In this document: piece by piece, positions 45,031-52,843 of the stretch
Layout: each line of letters begins with the position of its first letter
Numbering within the stretch: position 1 is the stretch's first letter
Origin: Maribacter vaceletii
GTDB lineage: Bacteria; Bacteroidota; Bacteroidia; Flavobacteriales; Flavobacteriaceae
Direction of reading: 5' to 3'
Assembly (NCBI RefSeq): GCF_003634105.1
Contig: NZ_RBIQ01000008.1
Span: forward strand, 496,001 to 560,000
DNA length: 64,000 bases
The notes under the pieces: generated by a model
Databases searched by the model: none
What the model was told of the DNA's origin: nothing
Seen by the model: the letters and a program-made list of their open reading frames with translations, nothing else
Made by a program: the position numbers and the translations under genes

Positions 45031-46494
45031 ATGGCTTCAGTTCTTAAAAGGGATAATAATATATTTGAAAACGTTCCTTCTATAAAAGCAAAAACATTAC
45101 GTATAAATCTTAACCCAGATATATATGGAACTTTCGCTGAAATTGGTGCAGGTCAGGAGACTGCAAGGCATTTTTTTAGATCAGGCGGCGCATCTGGTAC
45201 AATTGCAAAAGCAATGAGTGCCTATGATAAAGATTTTAGTGATGCTATTTATGGGGTAGAAAATGATGGTCGATACGTTTCTCAAGCACGTTTAAAAACA
45301 ATGCTAGATTATGAGATGCAATTAATGGAAGAGCGTATTAGTAGAGAAAACCACCCAGATCGTCTGTTTTTCTCTTATGCAAATACTGTTGCAACTATTG
45401 ATTTTTCTAAGCGTTATAAAGGTCATGGTTGGATTGGTATTCGTTTTCAACTAGACCCAAAACAAAAAGAATTAGACGAAATCATTTTACATGTTCGTTT
45501 TAAACAAAATGAAGCTCGCTTACAACAAGAAACTTTAGGTATTCTTGGTGTTAACTTAATATATGGTGCTTTTTACAAATACCACAATCCAAAAAAATTA
45601 TTACAATACCTATACGATCACATAGATAAAGATACTGTTGAAATTGATATGATTAATTTCTCTGGCCCTAATTTTGAAAATGTAGATAACCGCTTAATGA
45701 GTTTAAGGCTTATTAAGAATGATATGACAGATGCTGTTATGTTTGGGCCTGATGGTAATAATTTATTACCTGCCGCAGTCTTATATAAAAAGAATATTCT
45801 AGCTCTTAGAGGTAGTTTTAGACCTGTAACTAAGGTTAACGAAGATATGTTTAAAAAATCGTATGATATTTTCATACGAGACAAAATGGTTGATCAAGAA
45901 AAAACTATTGTTATTTTTGAAATAACCTTATCTAACCTAAAAGCTTCTGGAGAGATTGACGAACAAGATTTTATGGATAGAGCTCAATTACTTTGTTCTT
46001 TAGGGCACACTGTAATGATTTCTAAATTCCAAGAATACTACAAACTTGTAGAATATTTTAATAATTATACCAAAGCTAGAATTGGCCTTACAATGGGGGT
46101 TAATAATTTAGTAGACATCTTTGACGAAAAATACTATAGACATTTAAGTGGTGGTATTTTAGAAGCATTTGGTAAATTATTCTTTAAAGATTTACAAGTT
46201 TATTTATACCCAATGAAAAACGCAGAAACTGGGCAAGTAATGACCAGTAATAATGTTAAAGTACATCCAAGAATGAAAGAACTCTATAAGTTCTTTAAAT
46301 ACAACGGAAAGGTTATGGATATTTTTGATTATGACCCAGAAATTATGCATATTTTCTCTAGAGATGTTCTTAAAAAAATAACAAACAATGAAGAAGGATG
46401 GGAAGAAATGATACCAAAAGGTCTTGCCGAAATGATAAAAGAAAAGCAGCTTTTTGTTAGAAAACCAGATGAAATTGTAACTAAGAAAAAATAA
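45031..46494 (+). CDS. Conserved 487-aa flavobacterial protein of unknown function
   Basis: 487 aa without signal peptide or membrane helix. The N-terminal part has glycine-rich turns (EIGAGQETARHFFRSGGASG). The rest alternates charged helices and strands (GWIGIRFQLDPKQKELDEII). Proteins of this type are often labelled TonB-dependent receptor or nicotinate-nucleotide adenylyltransferase in annotations I recall, but I see none of the motifs of either. No function assigned. A clear terminator follows. Confidence 0.8.
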   Translation: MASVLKRDNNIFENVPSIKAKTLRINLNPDIYGTFAEIGAGQETARHFFRSGGASGTIAKAMSAYDKDFSDAIYGVENDGRYVSQARLKTMLDYEMQLMEERISRENHPDRLFFSYANTVATIDFSKRYKGHGWIGIRFQLDPKQKELDEIILHVRFKQNEARLQQETLGILGVNLIYGAFYKYHNPKKLLQYLYDHIDKDTVEIDMINFSGPNFENVDNRLMSLRLIKNDMTDAVMFGPDGNNLLPAAVLYKKNILALRGSFRPVTKVNEDMFKKSYDIFIRDKMVDQEKTIVIFEITLSNLKASGEIDEQDFMDRAQLLCSLGHTVMISKFQEYYKLVEYFNNYTKARIGLTMGVNNLVDIFDEKYYRHLSGGILEAFGKLFFKDLQVYLYPMKNAETGQVMTSNNVKVHPRMKELYKFFKYNGKVMDIFDYDPEIMHIFSRDVLKKITNNEEGWEEMIPKGLAEMIKEKQLFVRKPDEIVTKKK

Positions 46495-46513
46495 TTTTCT
46501 TGTAAAAACTCAT

Positions 46514-46550
46514 AAAAAAAGCATCAGATAAACATCTGATGCTTTTTTTT
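46514..46550. terminator. Bidirectional terminator between two convergent genes
   Basis: GCATCAGAT (46521-46529) and ATCTGATGC (46534-46542) form a 9-bp stem, with an A-run on the left and a T-run on the right. It serves the 487-aa gene and the peroxiredoxin gene, whose stop it touches. Confidence 0.9.
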
Positions 46551-47001
46551 ACTCTAAAAGTTGTGCAGCATGGTCCTTAGTTTTTACTTTATCTATAACT
46601 AAAGTTACAACACCATCTTCATTTACCTTAAAGGTTTTTCTATGAATACCGTCATATTCTCTACCCATAAATTTTTTAAGTCCCCAAACACCAAATGCAT
46701 TAATTACAGTATGATCTTCATCTGCAAGTAACGGAAAAGGAAAATCGTATTTCTCTTTAAATTTGGCTTGCCTTTTTTCTGAATCTGCGCTAACACCGAG
46801 TAAACTATAACCTTGCGCTTGTAATTCTGCATAATTATCTCTTAAATTACATGCTTCTGCTGTACAACCAGGTGTACTTGCTTTAGGGTAAAAAAATACA
46901 ATAAGTTTTTTTCCTTTATAGTCCGATAGGTTAACAGTATTACCATCTTGATCTTTAACAGAAAAATCTGGAACTTTATCCCCTACTTTTAATGTTTTCA
47001 T
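46549..47001 (-). CDS. bcp: Thioredoxin-dependent thiol peroxidase (Bcp/PrxQ)
   Basis: 150-aa cytosolic peroxiredoxin that reduces peroxides with thioredoxin. Peroxidatic and resolving cysteines are spaced by four residues (PGCTAEACNL), as in PrxQ, and FFYPKASTPGC is the usual approach. Divergent from the endonuclease III gene. Confidence 0.96.
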   Translation of the reverse strand: MKTLKVGDKVPDFSVKDQDGNTVNLSDYKGKKLIVFFYPKASTPGCTAEACNLRDNYAELQAQGYSLLGVSADSEKRQAKFKEKYDFPFPLLADEDHTVINAFGVWGLKKFMGREYDGIHRKTFKVNEDGVVTLVIDKVKTKDHAAQLLE

Positions 47002-47054
47002 ATATAATTTTATTTAGTTTTATAGTTCTATTTCTGTATAAAAATAAACCAAAT

Positions 47055-47720
47055 ATGACAATAAAGGAAAAGGTTCCGTTTGTAATTACTACGCTTAAAG
47101 AATTATACCCTACTATTCCTGTACCCTTAGATCACAAAGACCCTTACACCCTACTAATTGCAGTACTTATGTCTGCCCAAAGTACAGATGTTAGGGTTAA
47201 CAAAATTACTCCGTTACTTTTTGCAAAAGCGGACAATCCTTATGATATGATAAAATTAACGGTAGATGAGATTAGGGAAATTATAAAACCAATTGGTCTT
47301 TCTCCTATGAAAGCTAAAGGGATTCATGGGCTTTCTAAAATGTTAGTAGAGAATCACAATGGTATTGTTCCTAAAGAAATGGAAATATTAGAAACTTTTC
47401 CCGCAGTTGGTCATAAAACTGCAGGTGTTGTTGTTTCTCAAGCTTTTGGTATTCCCGCTTTTCCTGTAGATACACATATACATAGACTATTATATAGATG
47501 GGGATTAACTAATGGTAAAAATGTAGTGCAGACAGAAAAAGATGCAAAAAGGTTATTTCCGAAAGAATTATGGAATGATTTGCATTTGCAAATAATTTGG
47601 TATGGCCGTGATTATAGCCCAGCTAGGGGGTGGAATTTAGAAAATGATATAATTACAAAAACTATTGGAAGAAAAACAATCTTAAACGACTATTATAAAA
47701 GTAAAAAAGCCCGTAAATAA
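47055..47720 (+). CDS. nth: Endonuclease III-like DNA glycosylase lacking the iron-sulfur cluster
   Basis: 221 aa from ATG 47055 (MTIKEKVPFVITT); a frame extension to 46992 overlaps the divergent bcp gene and reads as an unrelated hydrophobic stretch. The HhH-GPD core is intact, with catalytic Lys121 (VGHKTAG) and Asp139 (PVDTHIHR). The usual C-terminal Cys-x6-Cys-x2-Cys-x5-Cys is absent: the tail (IIWYGRDYSPARGWNLEND) has no cysteine at all. It should still remove oxidised pyrimidines by base-excision repair; loss of the cluster may alter DNA binding. Confidence 0.93.
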   Translation: MTIKEKVPFVITTLKELYPTIPVPLDHKDPYTLLIAVLMSAQSTDVRVNKITPLLFAKADNPYDMIKLTVDEIREIIKPIGLSPMKAKGIHGLSKMLVENHNGIVPKEMEILETFPAVGHKTAGVVVSQAFGIPAFPVDTHIHRLLYRWGLTNGKNVVQTEKDAKRLFPKELWNDLHLQIIWYGRDYSPARGWNLENDIITKTIGRKTILNDYYKSKKARK

Positions 47721-47735
47721 CGGGCTTATATTTTT
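47703..47735. terminator. Bidirectional terminator shared by nth and the convergent 47-aa gene
   Basis: AAGCCCG (47707-47713) and CGGGCTT (47721-47727) around a 7-nt loop, A-run left and T-run right. It overlaps the last codons of nth. Confidence 0.8.
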
Positions 47736-47877
47736 AGTTTAACAGAATATCAAATTTTAGATCTTCATGTTTCACAGTGTAAAGTGCTCTAGAATAACTT
47801 ATTAGAAATTCTATAGTTTCTGTACTTGCCTTTACCGGACTGAATTTTTTTTGGTACTCAAAGTAAATTTTTTCCAT
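47734..47877 (-). CDS. 47-aa protein downstream of ECF sigma gene (copy 1)
   Basis: Small ORF that standard callers would miss. It begins MEKIYFEYQKKFSPVKAS and ends EDLKFDILLN. It shares the same length and 21 of 47 residues with the ORF at 48881-49024, including MEKIY, ETI, FL, YS and KF. Each is about 70-75 bp downstream of one of two duplicated sigma genes on the same strand. The pairing and conservation after duplication argue that it is translated and functionally linked to the sigma factor; a small anti-sigma or co-regulator is possible. Family unknown. Confidence 0.75.
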   Translation of the reverse strand: MEKIYFEYQKKFSPVKASTETIEFLISYSRALYTVKHEDLKFDILLN

Positions 47878-47947
47878 ATTTCTAATATTGTTATACAGAG
47901 ATAACGGCACTAAATTAGAAATATTGCTTCACTACTCTAAAGTAATT

Positions 47948-48529
47948 TTAACTTGTAAGTACTATATTATTCTTTTCTATGATTTTTCTAAGATTAATTA
48001 ATGCATAGCGCATTCTTCCTAAAGCAGTGTTTATGCTTACTCCAGTGTTTTCAGAAATTTCTTTAAAGCTCATATCCTTATAAATACGCATTAACAAAAC
48101 TTCTTTCTGATCATCTGGTAATTCTTCTACTAATATTCTTAAATCAGAATTTACTTGATCTTTAATTAATTGCTTTTCCGCATTTAATTTATCATCACCA
48201 ATAACAGAAAAAATATTAAAATCATCGCTCCCCTCAAACATTGGCATTCTTTTGTTCTTTCTAAAGTGATCTATAATTAAGTTATGAGAAATACGCATAA
48301 CCCATGGTAAAAATTTACCCTCTTCACTATATCTACCTTTTTTTAAAGTCTTAATAACTTTAATAAATGTGTCTTGAAAAATATCTTCCGTAATATCTCT
48401 ATCTAATACTTTGGAATAGATAAAACTAGTAATACGTTGGTTGTGTCTGTTGATTAGTATTTCTAGTGCTTTTTCATCACCGCTAATATAATCTCTTACT
48501 AATTCTGAATCTTCAATTTGTACTGACAT
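47948..48529 (-). CDS. ECF sigma-70 factor, tandem copy 1
   Basis: 193 aa with region 2 (ITEDIFQDTFIKVIKTLKKG, FLPWVMRISHNLIIDHFR) and region 4 (ELPDDQKEVLLMRIYKDMSF, KEISENTGVSINTALGRMRY). By eye 149 of 193 residues match the gene at 49100-49681. No FecR or other classical anti-sigma gene is nearby; the only partner is the 47-aa ORF. Sequence type resembles the SigW-like general ECF sigma factors of flavobacteria. A GGGGGCTTTTC motif lies about 27 bp before the start. Confidence 0.95.
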   Translation of the reverse strand: MSVQIEDSELVRDYISGDEKALEILINRHNQRITSFIYSKVLDRDITEDIFQDTFIKVIKTLKKGRYSEEGKFLPWVMRISHNLIIDHFRKNKRMPMFEGSDDFNIFSVIGDDKLNAEKQLIKDQVNSDLRILVEELPDDQKEVLLMRIYKDMSFKEISENTGVSINTALGRMRYALINLRKIIEKNNIVLTS

Positions 48530-48820
48530 ATGATTTTTTTTAATTTTTAAGATCAGGGGGCTTTTCTTAGTTAATGGTTATTTTATTTGTTTAATAAAAA
48601 ATCAATAGGATTTCTTAATTACAGTCTAAAACTATATAAAACATAGGCCTTCATAAAAAGTATGTTGTAAAACCCCTACTTTTTGATGTGAAAGTGCTGT
48701 TTTCTATTTTTTACACAATATTTTAACATATGTATAGTTGCTAAAGAAGATTTACTATTAACAATGTAGCACAACGTTATACTATATAAATAGCACTCTT
48801 TAATAATAAAGAGAGTAGTA

Positions 48821-48860
48821 AAAACAAAAAAGCCATTAAGAATATTTCTTAATGGCTTTT
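48821..48860 (-). terminator. Terminator of the upstream sigma/47-aa unit
   Basis: Perfect 13-bp stem (AAAAGCCATTAAG at 48828-48840, CTTAATGGCTTTT at 48848-48860) with a 7-nt loop. Read on the minus strand it is followed by T residues. It ends the transcript of the 49100 sigma and 48881 small genes, so the two sigma cassettes are separate units. The 48530-48820 spacer holds no ORF I can support. Confidence 0.85.
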
Positions 48861-48880
48861 AATATATATTGTAGTGGCAA

Positions 48881-49024
48881 CTAGTTTAGGTTACTCTCAA
48901 ATTTTATTCCTTTAGCTTCTGTAACTTTTAAAGACTTTGAATAGTTTAATAAAAACTGAATCGTTTCTGGTTGCGCCTTTATAAGTTCACATTCTTTTTG
49001 TGCTTTAGTGTAAATTTTTTCCAT
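48881..49024 (-). CDS. 47-aa protein downstream of ECF sigma gene (copy 2)
   Basis: Begins MEKIYTKAQKECELIKAQ and ends KGIKFESNLN. Same length as the ORF at 47734-47877 and 21 identical residues. It is 75 bp after its sigma gene and just before a strong terminator, so it is certainly within the transcript. No signal peptide or membrane helix; predicted mostly helical. Confidence 0.75.
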   Translation of the reverse strand: MEKIYTKAQKECELIKAQPETIQFLLNYSKSLKVTEAKGIKFESNLN

Positions 49025-49099
49025 AGTACTTTTGATTTTGTTTCAATAGTAGAACGCCATCATTGCACAATGTAATAAAACTAGTCGACCTTTTACCTA

Positions 49100-49681
49100 T
49101 TAATTCGTTAAAACTATATTATGCTCCTCAATTATCTTTCTAAGGTTAATTAATGCATAGCGCATTCTTCCTAAAGCTGTATTAATACTTACACCTGTAT
49201 TATCAGATATTTCTTTAAAACTCATATCCTTATATATACGCATTTCTAAAACTTCTTGTTGATCTTTAGGCAATTCCTTAATTAATTGAGAAAGTTCAGA
49301 ATTTATTTGATCCTTAATAAGTTGTTTTTCAATATTTAACTTATCATCTCCAATCATAGAAAAAATACTAAAACTATCCGAGCCATCAAACTTTGGCATT
49401 CTATTCGTTTTTCTAAAATGGTCTATAATTAAGTTATGCGCAATACGCATTACCCAAGGTAAAAATTTACCTTCTTCATTATAAGCCCCTCTTTTAAGGG
49501 TTCTTATAACTTTCATAAAAGTATCTTGAAAAATATCTTCGGTTACTTCACGGTCACCGACCTTGGAATAAATAAAACCGTTAATACGTTTGTTATGTTT
49601 GTTTATAAGAGCTTCTAATGCTCTTTCATCGCCATCTATAAATTGCTTTACTAGTAGAGAATCGTTAATTTGTAGTTCCAT
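49100..49681 (-). CDS. ECF sigma-70 factor, tandem copy 2
   Basis: 193 aa, paralogue of the gene at 47948. Regions 2 and 4 are intact (VTEDIFQDTFMKVIRTLKRG; ISDNTGVSINTALGRMRYAL). Differences from copy 1 are mostly conservative. The promoter-proximal DNA of both genes shares a GGGGGC(C)TTTTC motif, and here it is part of a hairpin (CCTTTTC-atgt-GAAAAGG). Divergent from uvrA. Confidence 0.95.
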   Translation of the reverse strand: MELQINDSLLVKQFIDGDERALEALINKHNKRINGFIYSKVGDREVTEDIFQDTFMKVIRTLKRGAYNEEGKFLPWVMRIAHNLIIDHFRKTNRMPKFDGSDSFSIFSMIGDDKLNIEKQLIKDQINSELSQLIKELPKDQQEVLEMRIYKDMSFKEISDNTGVSINTALGRMRYALINLRKIIEEHNIVLTN

Positions 49682-49708
49682 AGAGTTTTACTTTTTAGTG
49701 TCAAAATT

Positions 49709-49730
49709 GGGGGCCTTTTCATGTGAAAAG
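49709..49730 (-). promoter_or_regulatory. Leader hairpin with GGGGGCCTTTTC motif before sigma copy 2
   Basis: CCTTTTC-atgt-GAAAAGG forms a perfect 7-bp stem about 30 bp before the sigma start. The related motif GGGGGCTTTTC occurs at 48556-48566 before sigma copy 1, at nearly the same distance from the start, but without the second arm. Confidence 0.4.
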
Positions 49731-49904
49731 GTCTTGTGGGTACTATTCTAACTTTAAAAAGTAATCTTGTTTCTATAGGCGTATTAACATTTAGTGTTTG
49801 TCAAATATACTAAAAATTAAATGTTAAAAACAAATGACTTTATATAATATATAACTTTTAGCCCCCGAGTTTAATTACTTTGCGTATAAATTAAAGGCAT
49901 ATTG

Positions 49905-49912
49905 TATCTTTG
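49905..49912 (+). promoter_or_regulatory. -7 promoter element of uvrA
   Basis: TATCTTTG, full match to TAnnTTTG, with TTTG at 49879-49882 as possible -33 part. The ATG at 49930 is 18 bp downstream. Confidence 0.55.
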
Positions 49913-49929
49913 TTTTTCTAAATAATATC

Positions 49930-52710
49930 ATGTCTACAATTCTAGAAGTTAATCCAAAAGAAAACATCATAATTAAAGGTGCTAAACTGCACAATTTAAA
50001 AAATATAGATGTTGTAATTCCACGAAATAAATTGGTAGTTATTACTGGATTATCAGGTTCAGGAAAATCTAGTTTAGCTTTTGATACACTTTATGCTGAA
50101 GGTCAAAGGCGTTATGTAGAAAGCTTATCCTCTTATGCAAGACAGTTTTTAGGAAAACTTAATAAACCAAAAGTAGATTATATAAAAGGCATAGCTCCAG
50201 CTATTGCAATTGAACAAAAAGTAAATTCTACAAACCCAAGATCCACTGTGGGAACAACTACAGAAATATATGATTATTTAAAACTCTTATTTGCGCGTAT
50301 TGGTAAAACTTATTCCCCAATTTCTGGTAAACAAGTAAAAAAACATACGGTTACAGATGTGGTTACCCATGTTAAGAGTTACCCAGAGAATACCAAGTTA
50401 CTTTTATTAGCTCCTATAACTATCGCAGAAGACAGAGATGCTATTAAATCTTTAGAGCTATTTTCTAAACAAGGATATGCAAGAATTAAGTATAAGGATA
50501 AAGTTTTACGAATAGACCAAGCTCCAGAAAATATTGGAAAAGAGTTTTATTTAGTAATAGATCGTATTATTACTAAAGATGATGAAGATTTTTATAATCG
50601 CCTAGCAAATGCAATAGATACTACTTTTTTTGAAGGCAAAGGCAGTTGTATTATAGAAGAATTAGACACACAAAAACAAAGCTTTTTTAGTAATAGGTTT
50701 GAATTAGACGGAATACATTTTCTAGAACCCAATGTACATCTTTTTAGTTTTAACAATCCATATGGAGCCTGTCCTAAATGTGAAGGTTATGGAGATATTA
50801 TAGGTATAGATGAGGATTTAGTTATTCCCAATACCGCTCTCTCTGTATATGAAAATGCCATATTTGCTTGGCGAGGAGAAAGCATGAGCGCCTACAGAGA
50901 TGATTTGGTGAATGCTGCCTATAAGTTTGATTTTCCGATTCACAAACCTTGGTTTCAACTATCTGATGAACAAAAGCAACTGGTTTGGGATGGCAACTCT
51001 TATTTTACTGGACTCCATGGTTTTTTCTCTATGTTAGAAGAAAAGAGTTATAAAATACAAAACAGAGTAATGCTTTCTCGATATAGAGGAAAAACAAAAT
51101 GCCCGGTTTGTAAAGGGCGTAGGTTAAGAGAAGAAACCAATTATGTAAAGGTTAGCGATACATCTATTAACCAACTTGTTAATTTATCTATAGAAAAGTT
51201 AATTGCTTTTTTCTCCACTTTAAAACTAAATGAACACGATACAAAAGTTGCTACTAGACTTTTACAAGAAATAAATTCTAGATTAGGTTTCCTAAGCAAT
51301 GTAGGACTTAATTATTTAACTTTAAACAGAAAATCTAACACCCTCTCTGGTGGGGAAAGTCAGCGTATAAATTTAGCTACATCTTTAGGAAGTAGCTTAG
51401 TTGGTTCCATGTATATATTAGATGAACCAAGTATAGGCCTACACCCAAAAGATACCGAAAACTTAATTACAGTATTACAATCTTTAAGAGACCTGGGCAA
51501 TACCGTTATTGTTGTAGAGCATGATGAAGATATTATGAAAGCTGCAGACCAGGTTATAGATATAGGCCCAAAAGCAGGAACTCATGGCGGAAAAGTTGTT
51601 GCTAATGGAACGCTAAAAGAAGTTTTAAAAACCGATTCTTTAACTGCCAGTTACCTTAATGGTACTATGAAAATTGAAGTTCCAAAAAAAAGGAGGCCAT
51701 TCTCTAATTATATAGAAATTAAAGGAGCTAGAGAAAATAATCTTAAAAATATAGATGTCCTCTTTCCTCTAAATGTACTTACCGTAGTTACTGGTGTCTC
51801 TGGTAGCGGAAAAAGTACATTAGTAAAAAAACTACTGTACCCTTTATTATTAAAAGAAGTTGGGGGTTATGGAGAAAAGGCAGGACAGTTTACATCTGTA
51901 GAAGGAAAGTATAAGGATATTAAACATGTAGAGTTTGTAGACCAAAACCCAATTGGTAGATCTTCTAGATCTAATCCTGTTACCTACATAAAAGCTTATG
52001 ATGATATTCGTAGTTTATTTGCCGGACAAAAATTAAGCAAAATTAGAGGGTATCTAGCCAAACACTTTTCTTTCAACGTAGATGGTGGTCGATGTGAAAA
52101 ATGTAAAGGTGATGGTGAAATTACTGTAGAAATGCAGTTTATGGCCGATGTACATTTAGAATGTGATGTTTGTAACGGCAAGCGTTTTAAAAAAGAAGTA
52201 TTAGAGGTAAAATTTGAAAATGCTAGTATAGATGATGTCTTAACTATGACAATAGATGATGCTATTGCATTCTTTAAAATTCACGAGCAAAATAAAATAG
52301 TAAACAAACTACAACCTTTACAAGATGTAGGCTTAGGCTATGTAACTTTAGGCCAATCCTCTTCTACCCTTTCTGGTGGCGAGGCACAGCGTATTAAACT
52401 CGCATCTTTCTTAGTAAAAGGAAAAACAAAAGACAAAGCCTTATTTATTTTTGATGAACCAACCACTGGTTTACATTTCCACGATATTAAAAAACTACTA
52501 AAATCTTTTACAGCTTTAATAGAAAAAGGACATTCTATTGTAGTAATTGAGCATAATATAGAACTAATTAAATGTGCAGATTATATTATAGACCTAGGGT
52601 TAGAAGGTGGTGATAATGGTGGCCAATTAATTGCGCAAGGCACTCCTGAAGTGCTAGTAAAAAACAAAAAATCTATTACCGCACCTTATTTAAAAGAGAA
52701 ATTAGTATAA
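49930..52710 (+). CDS. uvrA: Excinuclease ABC subunit A
   Basis: 926-aa damage-recognition ATPase of nucleotide excision repair. Two ABC modules: Walker A GLSGSGKSSLAFDT and GVSGSGKSTLVKK, signatures LSGGESQRINLA and LSGGEAQRIKLA. The C-terminal zinc module is complete (CEKCKGDGEI, then CDVCNGKRF). The UvrB-interaction region is present (STVGTTTEIYDYLKLLFARI), so this is not the shortened UvrA2 type. The first zinc site has only one CxxC pair (ACPKCEGYG); the other is replaced by FSNRFELDG. Confidence 0.97.
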   Translation: MSTILEVNPKENIIIKGAKLHNLKNIDVVIPRNKLVVITGLSGSGKSSLAFDTLYAEGQRRYVESLSSYARQFLGKLNKPKVDYIKGIAPAIAIEQKVNSTNPRSTVGTTTEIYDYLKLLFARIGKTYSPISGKQVKKHTVTDVVTHVKSYPENTKLLLLAPITIAEDRDAIKSLELFSKQGYARIKYKDKVLRIDQAPENIGKEFYLVIDRIITKDDEDFYNRLANAIDTTFFEGKGSCIIEELDTQKQSFFSNRFELDGIHFLEPNVHLFSFNNPYGACPKCEGYGDIIGIDEDLVIPNTALSVYENAIFAWRGESMSAYRDDLVNAAYKFDFPIHKPWFQLSDEQKQLVWDGNSYFTGLHGFFSMLEEKSYKIQNRVMLSRYRGKTKCPVCKGRRLREETNYVKVSDTSINQLVNLSIEKLIAFFSTLKLNEHDTKVATRLLQEINSRLGFLSNVGLNYLTLNRKSNTLSGGESQRINLATSLGSSLVGSMYILDEPSIGLHPKDTENLITVLQSLRDLGNTVIVVEHDEDIMKAADQVIDIGPKAGTHGGKVVANGTLKEVLKTDSLTASYLNGTMKIEVPKKRRPFSNYIEIKGARENNLKNIDVLFPLNVLTVVTGVSGSGKSTLVKKLLYPLLLKEVGGYGEKAGQFTSVEGKYKDIKHVEFVDQNPIGRSSRSNPVTYIKAYDDIRSLFAGQKLSKIRGYLAKHFSFNVDGGRCEKCKGDGEITVEMQFMADVHLECDVCNGKRFKKEVLEVKFENASIDDVLTMTIDDAIAFFKIHEQNKIVNKLQPLQDVGLGYVTLGQSSSTLSGGEAQRIKLASFLVKGKTKDKALFIFDEPTTGLHFHDIKKLLKSFTALIEKGHSIVVIEHNIELIKCADYIIDLGLEGGDNGGQLIAQGTPEVLVKNKKSITAPYLKEKLV

Positions 52711-52843
52711 TTAAATATTGATAAATTATATTTTAAATTACTGATTATAAGTAACTTAAACATAATACTATTTTTTTGGCACGCTGTTTGGTATGTACTA
52801 AGAGAATGTAAATAGTTGCATTCAGAATTTAAAACCTTATATC

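Noticed and set aside
45031-46494. Nicotinate-nucleotide adenylyltransferase or TonB receptor
   Set aside because: No HxGH nucleotidyltransferase motif, no signal peptide, no plug or barrel features.
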